A stretch of 64,000 bases of DNA, from contig NC_092875.1 of assembly GCF_028372415.1 (NCBI RefSeq), positions 183,855,522 to 183,919,521 of the forward strand, read 5' to 3'. The notes below the pieces were generated by a model, which was given only the letters and a program-made list of their open reading frames with translations, was not told where the DNA came from and searched no databases. Numbering within the stretch: the first letter of the stretch is position 1; every line of letters begins with the position of its first letter. The DNA is from Notamacropus eugenii. Lineage: Eukaryota > Chordata > Mammalia > Diprotodontia > Macropodidae. The position numbers and the translations under genes are program-made. Positions 36,876 to 47,719 of this stretch are shown piece after piece.

Positions 36876-37539
36876 CACTTAAAATCTTCTGAACCCCACT
36901 TATGTGTCAATTTCTCACTTCTTCCCCGTTAATTCTTTTTTCAATTAGAATGTCTAGCAAGTGACAAAATGGATGGTTTTGAATTTCAACTCATTCTCTT
37001 CTCTTCCCCCCTCAGAGAAATGCCAAATAAGAATTTAAAAAAGGTGGAGGATCTAGGTAATTCATTTTTGTAGACCTTGCTTTGACATAATAACTTACAA
37101 AATGGCTGACTACCCATATTATTGAAAATAAAAAAGGATGCCTTGCTGTTTTTTCTCTCCTTAGGATTCAGGGCTAAAAGGGAAATCATTTGACTCCCAT
37201 AATAATTATAATAGCTGACTTGTATGTGGTATGTTAATCCTATCTAAACTAATTCAATAAAAATTAGCATATACCATGTGAAAGGCAATCCACTTGGCAC
37301 TAGAAATTCAAAGCGTTTTTAAAAATAGTGATTTCCCTCTTCCAACTAAAAGAGAATGAAATAGATTTTATGGTGCTTTAGGAAGACTATTTTGACAACT
37401 GTATAAAGGATGAATTAGAATAAAGGAGACATTAAATAGGGGTCCAGTTAGATGGTTCTTTGCAGTAGTCCAGGTGGGAGGTAATGAAGGCCTGAACTAA
37501 GATGATATCCATGCGACCAGAAAGAAGGGGGTGAGCTTA

Positions 37540-37785
37540 AATGACTTTCTCTGATGATCACCCATTGTATAAGGGTCAGACACAGAATTTGAACCCAAAT
37601 CTCTCTTAACTCTAAGTCCAGTGCTTTTCCCCCATTGCCTCTCCTACTTCCAGCTACTCTTCTTCAGGTGGCAAAGTGGGGAGTAGTTTCTTAACTACCT
37701 GAAAATTTGTTTGCTTATTTGTTTTTTGCCTTTGTATCCATAGCACATTGTTTGGCACATGTTAATTGCTGATTGACTGATTCCT
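37540..37785. mobile_element. MIR fragment (antisense) and L2 3' tail (sense)
   Basis: 37545-37645 reads CACAGAATTTGAACCCAAATCTCTCTTAACTCTAAGTCCAGTGC (reverse MIR). 37725-37780 reads CCTTTGTATCCATAGCACATTGTTTGGCACATGTTAATTGCTGATTGACTG (L2 end). Confidence 0.6.
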
Positions 37786-38384
37786 ATAGAGTAGAGCTGG
37801 GGGAAGGGAGGGCATTGGGAAATTTTCATGGAGGAGATGACATTTGAGCTGAGCTCACAAGGAAGATAAGGATGCTGAAAAATAGAGCTGAGGATGGAGT
37901 GTGCTGTTGGTTATGGGAGAGGCTTCTGTAAGTGAACTAAGGTGGGAGATGGAATGTTAAGTATAGAAAGCAACTTATAACCCTGTTTAGCTGGAATATG
38001 GAAAGAAAAAAGAAGAGAAGAAATTTGAAATAAGACTGTAAAGATGGATTAGATTTTGGAGGTTCTTAAAAGCCTTCAAGAGGTTGTATTTTATTCTAGA
38101 GATAATAGGAAGTGACTGATGGTTTTTGAGTAGGTTTTGAGAAATTTTCTTGGAGTGATTCAACCTATGCCTTCTGAAAATTATTTTCACAACTCAATAA
38201 GTGTATAGGGATAGCCTGTATGGTGGGAATCCAATTAGGGTGTGATTACAGGAGTTGAAGTGAAAGATAATAAGTCCCTGAACTACAGTGGGAACCATGA
38301 GGATGAAGAGAGAGAATTGAATATGAATATTTTAAAAATTGTATTCTGAACTTAAGAAATAAAACAAGAATTTACATAGCAGTA

Positions 38385-38780
38385 GAATAGAAAAAAGATG
38401 ATTGCACATGAAACTGTAAATCTAATAATGTACAACTTGCTATTCCTTTTAAATACATAATAAAGTTACAGAACTTTTTTTTCTTCCCCTTCCCCCTCCA
38501 TCCTAGAGATGGTTACCATTGGACACAAATGTGTGTATGTGTACACATATACGCATATATGTGTGTATACACACACATGTATATATCATTCTATACATCT
38601 ATTTATCAGTTCTTTCTCTAAATGCAGATAGTGTCTTCTTTCATAGGTCCTTTGTAATTTATTTGGATATTTATAATAGTCAAAATGACTTAGTTACTCA
38701 AAGTCATTCTTCAAATAATACTGTCATTACTGTATACAACATTCTCTTGGTTCTGTCTCAATTGAATGTATATATTTTCA
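38385..38780 (-). mobile_element. L1 3'-end fragment inside the L2
   Basis: Reverse-complement marsupial L1 tail text: TTTTTTCTTCCCCTTCCCCCTCCATCCTAGAGATGG, then TACAACATTCTCTTGGTTCTG. It contains a small TATG/CA microsatellite (38528-38585). Confidence 0.55.
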
Positions 38781-39111
38781 AGGTAGAATTCAGTTCTTGT
38801 CAACTTCCTGGATCTAAGAGGGTAAAGAGTAAAAAATGTCATGAAGATATAAACCTGGATAACTAGAAGAATGACAGTGAAGAAATAAAGACCTTTGGAA
38901 GAGGGCTAGGTTTAGGAGGGGAGAAAGATGAATCCCTTTTTGAATATACTGAGTTTGAGTTAATGAAGAGGAAGACACACCTAATTGGCAGTCAGGTTAG
39001 GAGAGAGATTAGAGCTAGATATATAGATCTATGAATCATCTACATAGATGTAATAATTAAATCCAAGGGAGTAATATTCCTCCTCTCCACACACCAACAA
39101 TGAGAGTACAT

Positions 39112-39126
39112 AAAAGGATGGCATAG
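39112..39126 (+). repeat. 5' target-site duplication of the half-L1
   Basis: AAAAGGATGGCATAG here matches AAAAAGATGGCATAAG at 41750-41765 apart from one or two changes. This fits target-primed insertion into the L2 and fixes the element's ends. Confidence 0.8.
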
Positions 39127-39749
39127 GGTTGGAGCCAAGATGGCTGAGTAGAAGCGCATATACTCTAGCACTTCCCCCACAGCCCACAAAATGCCTGTAG
39201 AAAATGACTCTCAACAAATTCTAGGCAGCAGAAGTCACAGAACAACAGAGTGAAAGAGATTTCCAGCCAAAGGTAATCTGGAAGGCCGACAGGAAAGCTC
39301 TATCCCATGGGACACTGAGAAGAGTGGAGCCCAGCCCAGGCTGCACAGCATGGAGAGGAACAGGACTTGAACAGGCCTCCAGGGTAGAATCCCCAGCAAG
39401 GAGAGTCCCAGATCCCTCAACCCACAAGTAACAAAGAAAGCTTCAAAGGTCAGTGTGGGAGGGCTTTCCCAGCTGGTCGAGAGGGAAGCAGGATCTCCCC
39501 AGCACTGGCCCCAGTCGGCAGCAGAGGCAGCAGCAACAGCAGCAGCAGGTGGTGGGCAGCTATGGTGGCCAGGAAGCAACCTGGGTCCATTGTCCAGGCA
39601 GCTCAGCTTAAAGCCTCTGATGGTAGGGAGCAGCTGATCTAAACCTAACCTGAATGACCACCTGGCCCTCACCCAAAAACCAGGGGAACTGAGAAGCTGA
39701 GTTGAATCTCTTGACAGAGGATTCAGAAGTCAAGTAACTGGCTGGGAAA

Positions 39750-40618
39750 ATGCCCAAATAAGGGAAAAAAAATAAGACCATAGAAAGTTACTTTCTTGGT
39801 GAACAGGTATCTCCTTCCATCCTTTCAGATGTGGAAGAGCAATGTATATGTCAGAGGAAGTCAAGGCTTCTACCTCCAGTACCTCCAAAATGAATATGAA
39901 ATGGGCTCAGGCCATAGAAGAGCTTGAATGCTGAGGAAAATAACATCTTTAAAAATAGGCTAACTCAATTGGAAAAAAAGAAGTCCAAAAAGTCAATGAG
40001 AAGAAGAATGCTTTAAAAAGCAGAATTAGCCAAATGGAAAAGGAGTTTCCAAAGCTCACTGAACAAAATAGTTCTTTAAAAATAAGAGTAGAGTTCAAGG
40101 AAGCTACTGACTATACAATAAACCAAGAAGTTGCAAAACAAAATGAAAAGATTGAAAAAATAGAAGAAAATGTGAAACATTTCATTGGAAAAGCAACTGA
40201 CCTGGAAAATAGATCCAGGAAAGACAATTTAAAAATTATGGGACTATCTGAAATCCATGATCAAAAAAAGAGCCTAGACATTATCTTTCATGAAATTATC
40301 AAGGAAAACTGCCCTGATATTCTAGAACCAGAAGGCTAAATAAATATTGAAAGAATCCACCTATCACCTCCTGAAAGAGACCTGAAAAAAGAAATTCCTA
40401 GGAACATTATGGCCAAATTTCAGAGTTCCCAGGTCAAGGAGAAAATATTGCAAGTAGCTAGAAAGAAACAATTTGAGTATTGTGGAAATACAATTAGCAT
40501 AACACAGGATCTGGCAGCTTCTATGTTAAGGGATCAAAGGGCTTGGAATAGGATATTCCAGAAGTCAAAGGAAATGGGCTTAAAACCAAGAATCACCTAC
40601 CCAGCAAAACTTCAGTGA
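39750..40618 (+). pseudogene. Half-L1 ORF1 relic (ORF1p, RNA-binding chaperone)
   Basis: ORF1p coats LINE RNA as a coiled-coil trimer. The likely start ATGCCCAAA (39750) meets TAA as codon 4, where I expect a Gln codon. A later stretch (40034-40339) encodes heptad-like coiled coil (ENVKHFIGKATDLENRSRKD) leading into NLKIMGLSE, the start of the RRM-like domain. After a TAA at 40337-40339, the same frame continues at 40409-40618 with the C-terminal domain (VKEKILQVARKKQ...DLAASMLRDQRAWNRIF...PRITYPAKLQ), recognisable from mammalian L1 ORF1p. The putative start is in a different frame from the later part, so there are also indels. The copy is dead. Confidence 0.85.
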
Positions 40619-40850
40619 AAAAACTGGTCATACAATGATATAGAGGACTTTCAAGCATTCGTGAGAAAAAGACCAGAACTGAATAGAAAATTTGACTTCC
40701 AAACACAAGAATCAAGAGAAGCATGAAAAGGTAAACTGGAAAGAGAAATCATAAAGGACTTTCTAAAGCTGAACTGTTTACATTCCTACATGGAAATATA
40801 ATATTTGCAACTCTTGAGACTTTTCTCAGTATTTGGGTAGATAGAGGGAT

Positions 40851-40852
<2 letters not shown>

Positions 40853-40899
<47 letters not shown>
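40853..40899 (+). repeat. (CA)n microsatellite in half-L1 3' UTR
   Basis: About 22 CA units following GGGATTATA. From memory, related marsupial half-L1 copies carry a CA tract at the same place, so it probably came with the element and later changed length. Confidence 0.85.
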
Positions 40900-40900
<1 letters not shown>

Positions 40901-41749
40901 ATATAGACAGAGAGAACAGGTTGAGTTGAATTAGAAGAGATGATATCCATAAAAAAAAATAAAATAAAGGGGCAAGAGAGGAAAATATTGGGAAGAGAAC
41001 AGGAGAAATGGAATGGGGCAGACTATCACACATAAAAGAGATAAGAAAAATCTATTTCAATGGAGGAGAAACGGGAGGAGGTGAGAGGGGGAAAAGTGAA
41101 GCTTTCTCTCTTTACATATGATTTAAGGAGGGAATAACATGCTCAGTAAATTTGATATGAAAATCTATCTTACATTACAGGAAAGTAGGGGAGAAGAGGA
41201 CATGTGGGGTAAGCGGGATGATAGAAGGGAGGGCAAATGGAAGAAGGGAGTAACTAGAAGTAAACACTTTTGGGAAGTTACAAACCCAAATGAGAGAATG
41301 GAAAAAAAGAGGGGACAGGGTAGGATGGAGGTCAATATAGTTAGTCTTATACAACATGACTATTACGGAAATCTTTGGTAAAACAACACATATATAGCCT
41401 ATACTGAATTGCTTGCTTTCTCAGTGGGGATGGATGGGGAAGGAAGGATGGAGAGAAGTTGGAATTCAAAGTATTAGAAATGAATGTTGAGAATTGTTAT
41501 TGCATATAACTGGGAAATAAAAAATATAGGCAATGGGGTATAGAAATTTATCTTGCCCTACAAGAAAAGAGAGAAGATGAGGATAAGGGAAGGATGCAGT
41601 GTGATAGAAAGGAGGGCACATTGAGGGAAGGAGTAATCAGAATACAAGATGTTAGGGGGTGGGGAAAGGGAGAGATGAGGAGAAAAATTGGAACTCAAAA
41701 TTTTGTGGAAATGAATGTTGAAATCTAAAAATAAATAAATAAAACTAAA

Positions 41750-41765
41750 AAAAAAGATGGCATAA
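41750..41765 (+). repeat. 3' target-site duplication of the half-L1
   Basis: AAAAAGATGGCATAAG follows the poly(A) tail. Past it the broken L2 text resumes with GGGCCCAGGACAAAGACTTGGAGGATAGGCAC. Confidence 0.8.
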
Positions 41766-42430
41766 GGGCCCAGGACAAAGACTTGGAGGATAGGCACAGA
41801 TAGACAGGATTTGGAATAAGGATGAATTCAGCAAGAGACTACAAAAGAATGGTTAAAAATGTTCAGAGAAGAATCAGGAGAATACCAAAGAGTGCTAGGA
41901 ACAAGAGAGTAGCAGGAGGAGTGTTTATGTAAAAAACAGGAGAATGGTCCATGATGATGATAACAACAATAAAAGAAGCTAGCACTTACATAACATTTTA
42001 GGTTTACAAAGTGCTTTATAAATATTATCTCATTTGATCCTCACAACAATCTTGGGGGGGTAGGTGCTATTGTTACCCCTCCCCCATTTTATGGATGAGG
42101 AAACTGAGGAAGAGAGAAGTGAAATGACTTCAGCAGGATCATACAACTAGTATCTGAAGCTGTATTTGAATTCAAGTGTTCTTGAAAGCTTCCAGGTACA
42201 GCACTCTATCTTCTGTGATTAGAAATGGGGAGTAGGGGTAGGGGAAGGGTGTTTGTGTGGACAAAAACCTCAAGAATCATAGGTAAACATTGAGAGAGAA
42301 GTTTCAGTAGATCAGATGAGTCAGAAGCTTCACTGCAAGTGATTACAAAGAGAGGGAGTGGTAAAGTGGAGATAAGATATATTTCCAGGAGTTTGTCTAG
42401 TGAAAGGAGGCTGATGGATTAAAGGAATGA
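41766..42430 (-). mobile_element. L2 LINE, antisense, continuation beyond the half-L1
   Basis: GGGCCCAGGACAAAGACTTGGAGGATAGGCAC is the L2 reverse-transcriptase coding text that normally abuts the YADD region, so this is the same copy resumed. A MIR interrupts it (about 41955-42225). It may extend to about 42900 past a hAT insertion, which is less certain. Confidence 0.65.
41955..42225 (-). mobile_element. MIR-type SINE, antisense
   Basis: TTTACAAAGTGCTTTATAAATATTATCTCATTTGATCCTCACAACAATCTTGGG...GATGAGGAAACTGAGGAAGAGAGAAGTGA is a clear reverse MIR of nearly full length. Confidence 0.85.
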
Positions 42431-42481
42431 CAAGCAAAAGAGAAATTTTATTGTTCTTTTTAAGAGGGCTAAGCCTTAGCT

Positions 42482-42638
42482 TAGAGCTGGGGAACTTGCA
42501 GCCTCCAGGCCACATGTGATCCAGTAGGTTCTCAAGTATGGCCCTTTGACTGAATCCAAACTTGAACAAGTCAAAAGGCTGTACTTGAGGACCTAAAGGG
42601 CCACATGTGGCCTTGAGGCTGCAGGTTCTCCACCCCTG
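42482..42638. mobile_element. Palindromic hAT MITE (OposCharlie-like)
   Basis: The left end (TAGAGCTGGGGAACTTGCAGCCTCCAGGCCACATGTG) and right end (CCACATGTGGCCTTGAGGCTGCAGGTTCTCCACCCCTG) are inverted copies with few changes, and the inner parts are also largely self-complementary. This resembles the abundant marsupial hAT-Charlie non-autonomous elements. No clear 8-bp target duplication remains. Confidence 0.75.
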
Positions 42639-43184
42639 GCAAGGGATGAGGATCGTGGGCATAGTTGTGGGTAGATAGGGAAAAAACCCTATTAGATAAG
42701 AAGGGAGTGAAGATGAGAAAGATTAGAAATTATTAATGAAGTAAACTCCCAGAAGACATAATGGGGAGTAGAGATCTAGGGCATGCATTGAGAGGACATT
42801 GTTGACAAAGAGAAGGACCATTTCATTTTGAGACCAACAAAAGGAAAAGAGGGAATAAATGAGTGAGTATTATGATGTTGAAGAGGATGCTATTTTCTGA
42901 TCTAAGTTCATCAGTTTCCAAGATTCATGGATTCTCTATATCCTTTCTTAAACTAGTCAATAATTAATGGGTGACATAAAATCTGTTATTTCCTTTTTTC
43001 TTTACAAAATTTGAGTTAAAATTTTTTTTTTTGCCAAGGCTACCTTGCAGTCGATGAATCCCTTACTATAAATCAAGGCTGGTCATGTTCCTTTCTAACC
43101 CCTATTAGTTTTTTTTTTCTTTTATCCCTGTTCAACTTTTCCTAACAGTTACTAAGATCTTTGTAGTAGCTAAGCCAAATTAAA

Positions 43185-44140
43185 AAAAAAAAAGAGCTAT
43201 TCCCTAATGGTCAAAAGATATGACCAGTCAGCTTTCAGAAGAAGAAATCAAAGCTCTCAATAGTTACATGGAAAGATGCTCTAAATCACCATTGATTAGA
43301 GAAATACAAATGTAAAAACTCACACCTATCAGATTGGTTAACATATCAGAAAAGGAAAATGATAAATTCTGGAAGGGATGTGGAAAAAATTGGGATGTTA
43401 ATGCACTGTTGGTAGAGTTGGGAACCGGTCCAACCATTCTGGATAGCAATTTGGAACTATGTCCAAAAAGCTATAAAACTGTCCTTACCCTTTGATCCAG
43501 CAATACCAGTATAGATATGTATCCCAACGAGATCAAAGAAAAGGTGAAATGACCTGTATGTATAAAAATATTGACAACAGTTCTTTTTGTGATGGTGAAG
43601 AACTAGAAATTGAGGGAATACCTATCAACTGGGGAATGGCTGAATAAGTTGTGGTAAATGATTATGATGAAATACAATTGTGCTACAAGAAATGACAAGC
43701 TGCATGGTTTCAGAAAAACATTGGAAGTCATATGAACTGATTCAAAGTGAAGTGAGCAGAACCAGGAGAATATTTACATGGTAACAGCAAAATTGTAACA
43801 ATGATCAACTATGAAAGACTTGGTTTTTCTGACCAAAACAATGATCTGAGACAATTCCAAAAAACTCATGATGAAAAATACTCTCTACCTCCAGAGAATG
43901 AGAACTGATGAACTGTAAGTGCAGACTTTAGGATACTTTATAAATTTTATTTTTATTGTTTTTTTTGTTTTGTTTTGTATTTTTGCAACATGGTTAATAT
44001 GGAAACAATGTTTTGAATGAGTTCGCATCTACAACTGATATCATATTGCATGTCTTCTCAATGGGTGCAGGAAGGAAAGAATTTGATTTTTTAAAAAAAT
44101 TAATGTTACAAATAAATTAATTGACAAAAGTGAAAAAAAG
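43185..44140 (+). mobile_element. Marsupial L1 3' end (ORF2 C-terminus and 3' UTR), 5'-truncated
   Basis: CTCAATAGTTACATGGAAAGATGCTCTAAATCACCATTGATTAGAG, ACACCTATCAGATTGGTTAACA and ATTTGGAACTATGTCCAAAAAGCTATAAAACTGT are ORF2 C-terminal coding text of mammalian L1. The 3' UTR (TGCATGTCTTCTCAATGGG) and an A-rich end follow. There are many stops and indels. Confidence 0.85.
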
Positions 44141-45519
44141 TCTATGTAGTCCAGTACGTTGTTAAGTACTAGTGGAATAACTAAAGCTTAGATAAAACAG
44201 GGTACCTACCTTCAGAGTTCCAAAACTAGAGAGCAGCAAAGGGGCATCTCTCATACACATACAAATAACCATAATACAGAATGCTATGTGGGAAAGGTAT
44301 AAGTAAAATTCCTTCATAGATCTAAATGAGGTGGGTAAACATCATCACTTCCAGTTCTATTTCTAAATTCTGTTCTCTTCTTAATTAGTAATGATAGTGC
44401 AACATTAGGGAAAATCCCCGAGTTTTCCTATTTCTTGTTTATTTCCTTTTTCTCTAGCTAAAGTGAAGAAAAAACCATATCAACATTTCCTACTTTTCTC
44501 TTGGTTTACTCAGAACTTATTTTTTTGTGCTTACATATCATGACTTCTTGGCATGTTTCCTCCTTCCCTGGCATGTTCTAATATGTCTAGAACTAAAACT
44601 GGATCTCATGCCCTGACCTTTCCTTTTCTCTTGCATTCTCTCAGTTCTCTTTATATTGTTACTCTCTCATTTATTCCTTTAGTTTTAGTGTTGTGTTATT
44701 TCAATATTTTAATTTCATGATCTGATTGTTTTCCTAAATTGTTTTTTAATTATTCTTAGTCTCTTTATTATATTCCTTGTCTTTTAAAAGGCTAGCATCT
44801 TGAAATGATCTCCTACTTTCCCTGAATCCTGCCATTTTTAAAAATTTTCGATACTTTGTTGATGATCTATTGGATATCCTAAACTCACAGTTCTTCACCC
44901 AACTCCACTCATTCCCAACTCTATTTCCATATCCAACACCCATAGCTTCTGAACATGGTTGGCCTGACTATACCTTGAAACACCAAATCTGGTGTTTTTG
45001 CTCTGCAACTTCCTTTATTGGTCACTGCTTCCCTATGCCTTCACTCTTATATCTACTGCATTAGTGCAGGCCAAGAGACAGAAAATGCTCACTAAAGATA
45101 GAATAACTGGGCTTCCAAGTCCTAAAAAGGGAGAGAAGAGAAAAATTCCATAACTGTGATGGAGGTGTTAGCCATGGAGAGAAGTAAAGGCATATCTTTT
45201 CCTGAATCTGAAAGGAAAGATGAAAAGGTGGGTGTAGAGAGAGAGATAAATTGAGGATGAAAGGCTGGAAAGATGAGGTAAAGACCTTCACGTACAGATC
45301 TTCAGTTGATTTAATCATCTGGCTTTAACAGTTAATGAGTTCCTTTTTGTTAACAGCTGACTCATCCACCCTGTCCCCACCCTTCCTCCAGGCTGGACTC
45401 CGTGGTCAGTCACTTGTCATGTTGTCCTTGCTAACATGACTACCTCTCCCACTTAACTTTCCATTGTGCTAAGCCCCAACCTTGGATGGGCCCCACTATT
45501 CAGTTTTTCTACTCTTATG

Positions 45520-45640
45520 CTGAAGACAATGTGGCATTGTGGATAGATCTCTGTGTTGGCATCAGGAAAACCTGTGTTCAAATCTCTCGTGATATCCAGA
45601 GCAAGACACAACTGTTATGTATCTTATGCAGCTTCAGATT
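45520..45640 (+). mobile_element. SINE fragment, sense
   Basis: ATGTGGCATTGTGGATAGATCTCTGTGTTGGCATCAGGAAAACCTGTGTTCAAATC is a tRNA-type SINE head and body; the 3' part is not recognisable. Confidence 0.6.
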
Positions 45641-45964
45641 TTTTTTCTGGACCAACTCTTATCTGAACTCCTTTACCACTGATGAAATCAAAGTTGAGGA
45701 CAAGTTAGAGAACTGCCTAAGCCTGGCCAACTGCAAAAATATGTGACCCAGCTTCAACTGTCTGCTGCTCTTATTGGTGCCTTTGTATTCATTTCTTGTT
45801 GATTCCTATAACTATTCTCGATGTTCCTCAATTTTGTCAAAGTTCAGGTCTTTCCCTATATCCTTTCTCAGCAGATGACCTGATTTCCTCCTTTACTGAA
45901 AAATTGAATCCATATAAAATAACTTTTATGATTTTAAAAATATTTTAAAAATTGTTTCTGTTGT

Positions 45965-46197
45965 TTGTTTCAGTAATGTTCAACTTGTCATAACCCCATT
46001 TGCACTTTTCTTGGCAAAGATACTGAAGTGCTTTGCCATTTCCTTCTCCAGCTTATTTTACAGATGAGGAAACTGAGGTTAAGTAACTTGCCCAGGGTCA
46101 TACAGGTAGTAAGTATCCAAGGACAGATTTGAACTCATGAGGATAAGTCTTCCTGATTCCAAGTCCTGTGTTCTATCTACTGCATCATGTGGCTCCC
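45965..46197 (-). mobile_element. MAR1-type marsupial SINE, antisense
   Basis: CATAACCCCATTTGCACTTTTCTTGGCAAAGATACTGAAGTGCTTTGCCATTTCC...GATTTGAACTCATGAGGATAAGTCTTCCTGATTCC...CTACTGCATCATGTGGCTCCC is a full reverse MAR1 copy. Confidence 0.85.
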
Positions 46198-46364
46198 TTC
46201 CCTCCTTATTCCCCACTCCCTCCCTTCCCCCCCTCCCCCACAGGACAGAACAGGGGTCACTAGATAGGGATTTGTCAAAAAAAAACCAAAAACAAACCCT
46301 AAACTGAGAGTTTTAGTGGGATGAAAATTCAATATGAATCAACTGTGTGATATGGCAGTCAAAA

Positions 46365-46925
46365 ACACTAATGTGATCTTAGACCCCATTACTCTTCTCT
46401 GGTCAGACAGCATCTCAGATATTGTGCTCAGTTTGAGTAGTACATTTTAGGAACGACATTAGTAAGCTGGAGAGTGTCCAAAGGAAGAGACCATATTGGT
46501 TTGAAAAGCTCGAAATGATGATGTATGAGGAACAGTTTAAGAAACTAGGGTTTCTTAGCCTGAATAAGAGAAGGCATAGGCAGGACCTGATAGCTGTCTT
46601 CAAGTATTTGAAGGGCTGTGGAAGAACATGGAAAAGGGATTAAATTTGTTTTGCTTGATCCCCCATGACTGAACCAGGAGCTATAGGTAGAATCTACAGA
46701 GTTCTAAATTTAGACCTAATTTAAAGAAAAAAAAAACTGCCCAACTATTTCAGCTAACTTAAAATGAAATAATTTATTTCTGGTGATAGGGGGTTTCCTC
46801 TTACTAGAGGCCTTCAAACAAAGACTGGTTGATCCCTTTTGGGATATATGATAAAGGCATTATTTTTCAGAGACGGGTTGTACCAATGTTCTGGCTAGCT
46901 CTGCAGTTCTATGGTATTCTGATAA
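46365..46925 (+). mobile_element. CR1/L3 LINE 3' end, sense
   Basis: GAACGACATTAGTAAGCTGGAGAGTGTCCAAAGGAAGAGACC...AGGAACAGTTTAAGAAACTAGGGTTTCTTAGCCTGAATAAGAG...GACCTGATAGCTGTCTTCAAGTATTTGAAGGGCTGT matches the conserved C-terminal reverse-transcriptase coding end of CR1-type LINEs. The 3' UTR (AGAGGCCTTCAAACAAAGACTGG...CTGCAGTTCTATGG) follows. It is an ancient amniote-age family and this copy is degraded. Confidence 0.85.
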
Positions 46926-47389
46926 CTAGAAGGATCGTTTTTAGCTAAATTTTTGGATACTTCATATACTCATCCCCCCCCACCTCACCCCCAGATTTAA
47001 TCCCCACAGTGTGATTTCCTACAAGGGCAGAAAATTCAATCCCACAAAATTCCACATAACATATTTCTTAAGAATTTTACTATTTTCTGAATTGATGCTC
47101 CCTATTTTCAATATCATACATCATCAGTTACAAACCATTCACAGAGATCATTTCAAACTGTTTCTTTTCTTGGCTTACTTGGTATTCTTTTCTTTCTTTT
47201 TTTTTCTGTACTTAATTATAGGGTTTCCTTTAGTATCAATTCTTTCTTGGGCTTCTGTTTTCCTAGGCCCTTGGTAAAGAGGGAATTGTACACTAATTTC
47301 TTTGCCTCTCCATATGAACTTTTCTTCAACTTTATACTATGTCTCTGCCCTCTTGGCACATTCAGAATACTTATGCCTTTTAAAGGAAG

Positions 47390-47490
47390 GAAGCAGGCAC
47401 AGATTAGATTATTAGTCCCATTCTACAGATGGGGAAAGTGAGAAAGAGAGAGGCTAAATATCTTGCCCATGGTCGTAGTCAGGGGCTAAC
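47390..47490 (-). mobile_element. MIR, antisense
   Basis: AGTCCCATTCTACAGATGGGGAAAGTGAGAAAGAGAGAGGCTAAATATCTTGCCCATGG. Confidence 0.65.
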
Positions 47491-47719
47491 TTTTAAATAT
47501 ATTCTTTCAATCAGATGATACCACTTCCCCTGAATTGTCCAGTCTATGTTGCAGTTTCATTTTCGTAAGAATTGGGTTGCTTAATATTTGGTATCATGAT
47601 GGTCAAATTCAAAACTGGGTAATTTTCTCCAGTAAATGTCTTCTTTTTTGTTTCTCCAGTTTGTAATTCATTAGCAACTTCTCCTAAATTGGGAATTATC
47701 GGGTTTTATTCCAGAAAAC

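Larger units (their letters stand above)
37380..39111 (-). mobile_element. L2 LINE, antisense, 3'-side part of a split copy
   Basis: The reverse strand matches L2 from the 3' UTR into the reverse transcriptase. At 39035-39046 it encodes YVDD in the context GFNYYIYVDDS (39032-39064), the L2 form of the palm catalytic motif (usual L2 text GFNYHLYADDSQIYIS). Text such as GTAGTCCAGGTGGGAGGTAATGAAGGCCTGAACTA and TATTTTATTCTAGAGATAATAGGAAG is typical reverse-complement L2. It is old, with many indels, and interrupted by an L1 fragment and a half-L1. Confidence 0.8.
39127..41752 (+). mobile_element. Full-length half-L1 (HAL1-type) LINE
   Basis: The element starts with GGTTGGAGCCAAGATGGCTGAGTAGAAG, an L1-type 5' UTR head with a YY1-like CAAGATGGC, runs through an ORF1 relic, and ends with ATGTTGAAATCTAAAAATAAATAAATAAAACTAAAAAAAAA. 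No ORF2 (endonuclease or reverse transcriptase) lies between ORF1 and the tail. Instead there are about 1.1 kb of purine-rich 3' UTR with a (CA)n tract. This layout defines HAL1 elements, which were mobilised in trans by L1. The ends are bounded by a target-site duplication. It sits in antisense L2 sequence. Confidence 0.85.

Noticed and set aside
39235-39672. A 145-codon minus-strand open frame.
   Set aside because: It is antisense to the GC-rich 5' UTR of the half-L1, with no similarity to anything I recognise.
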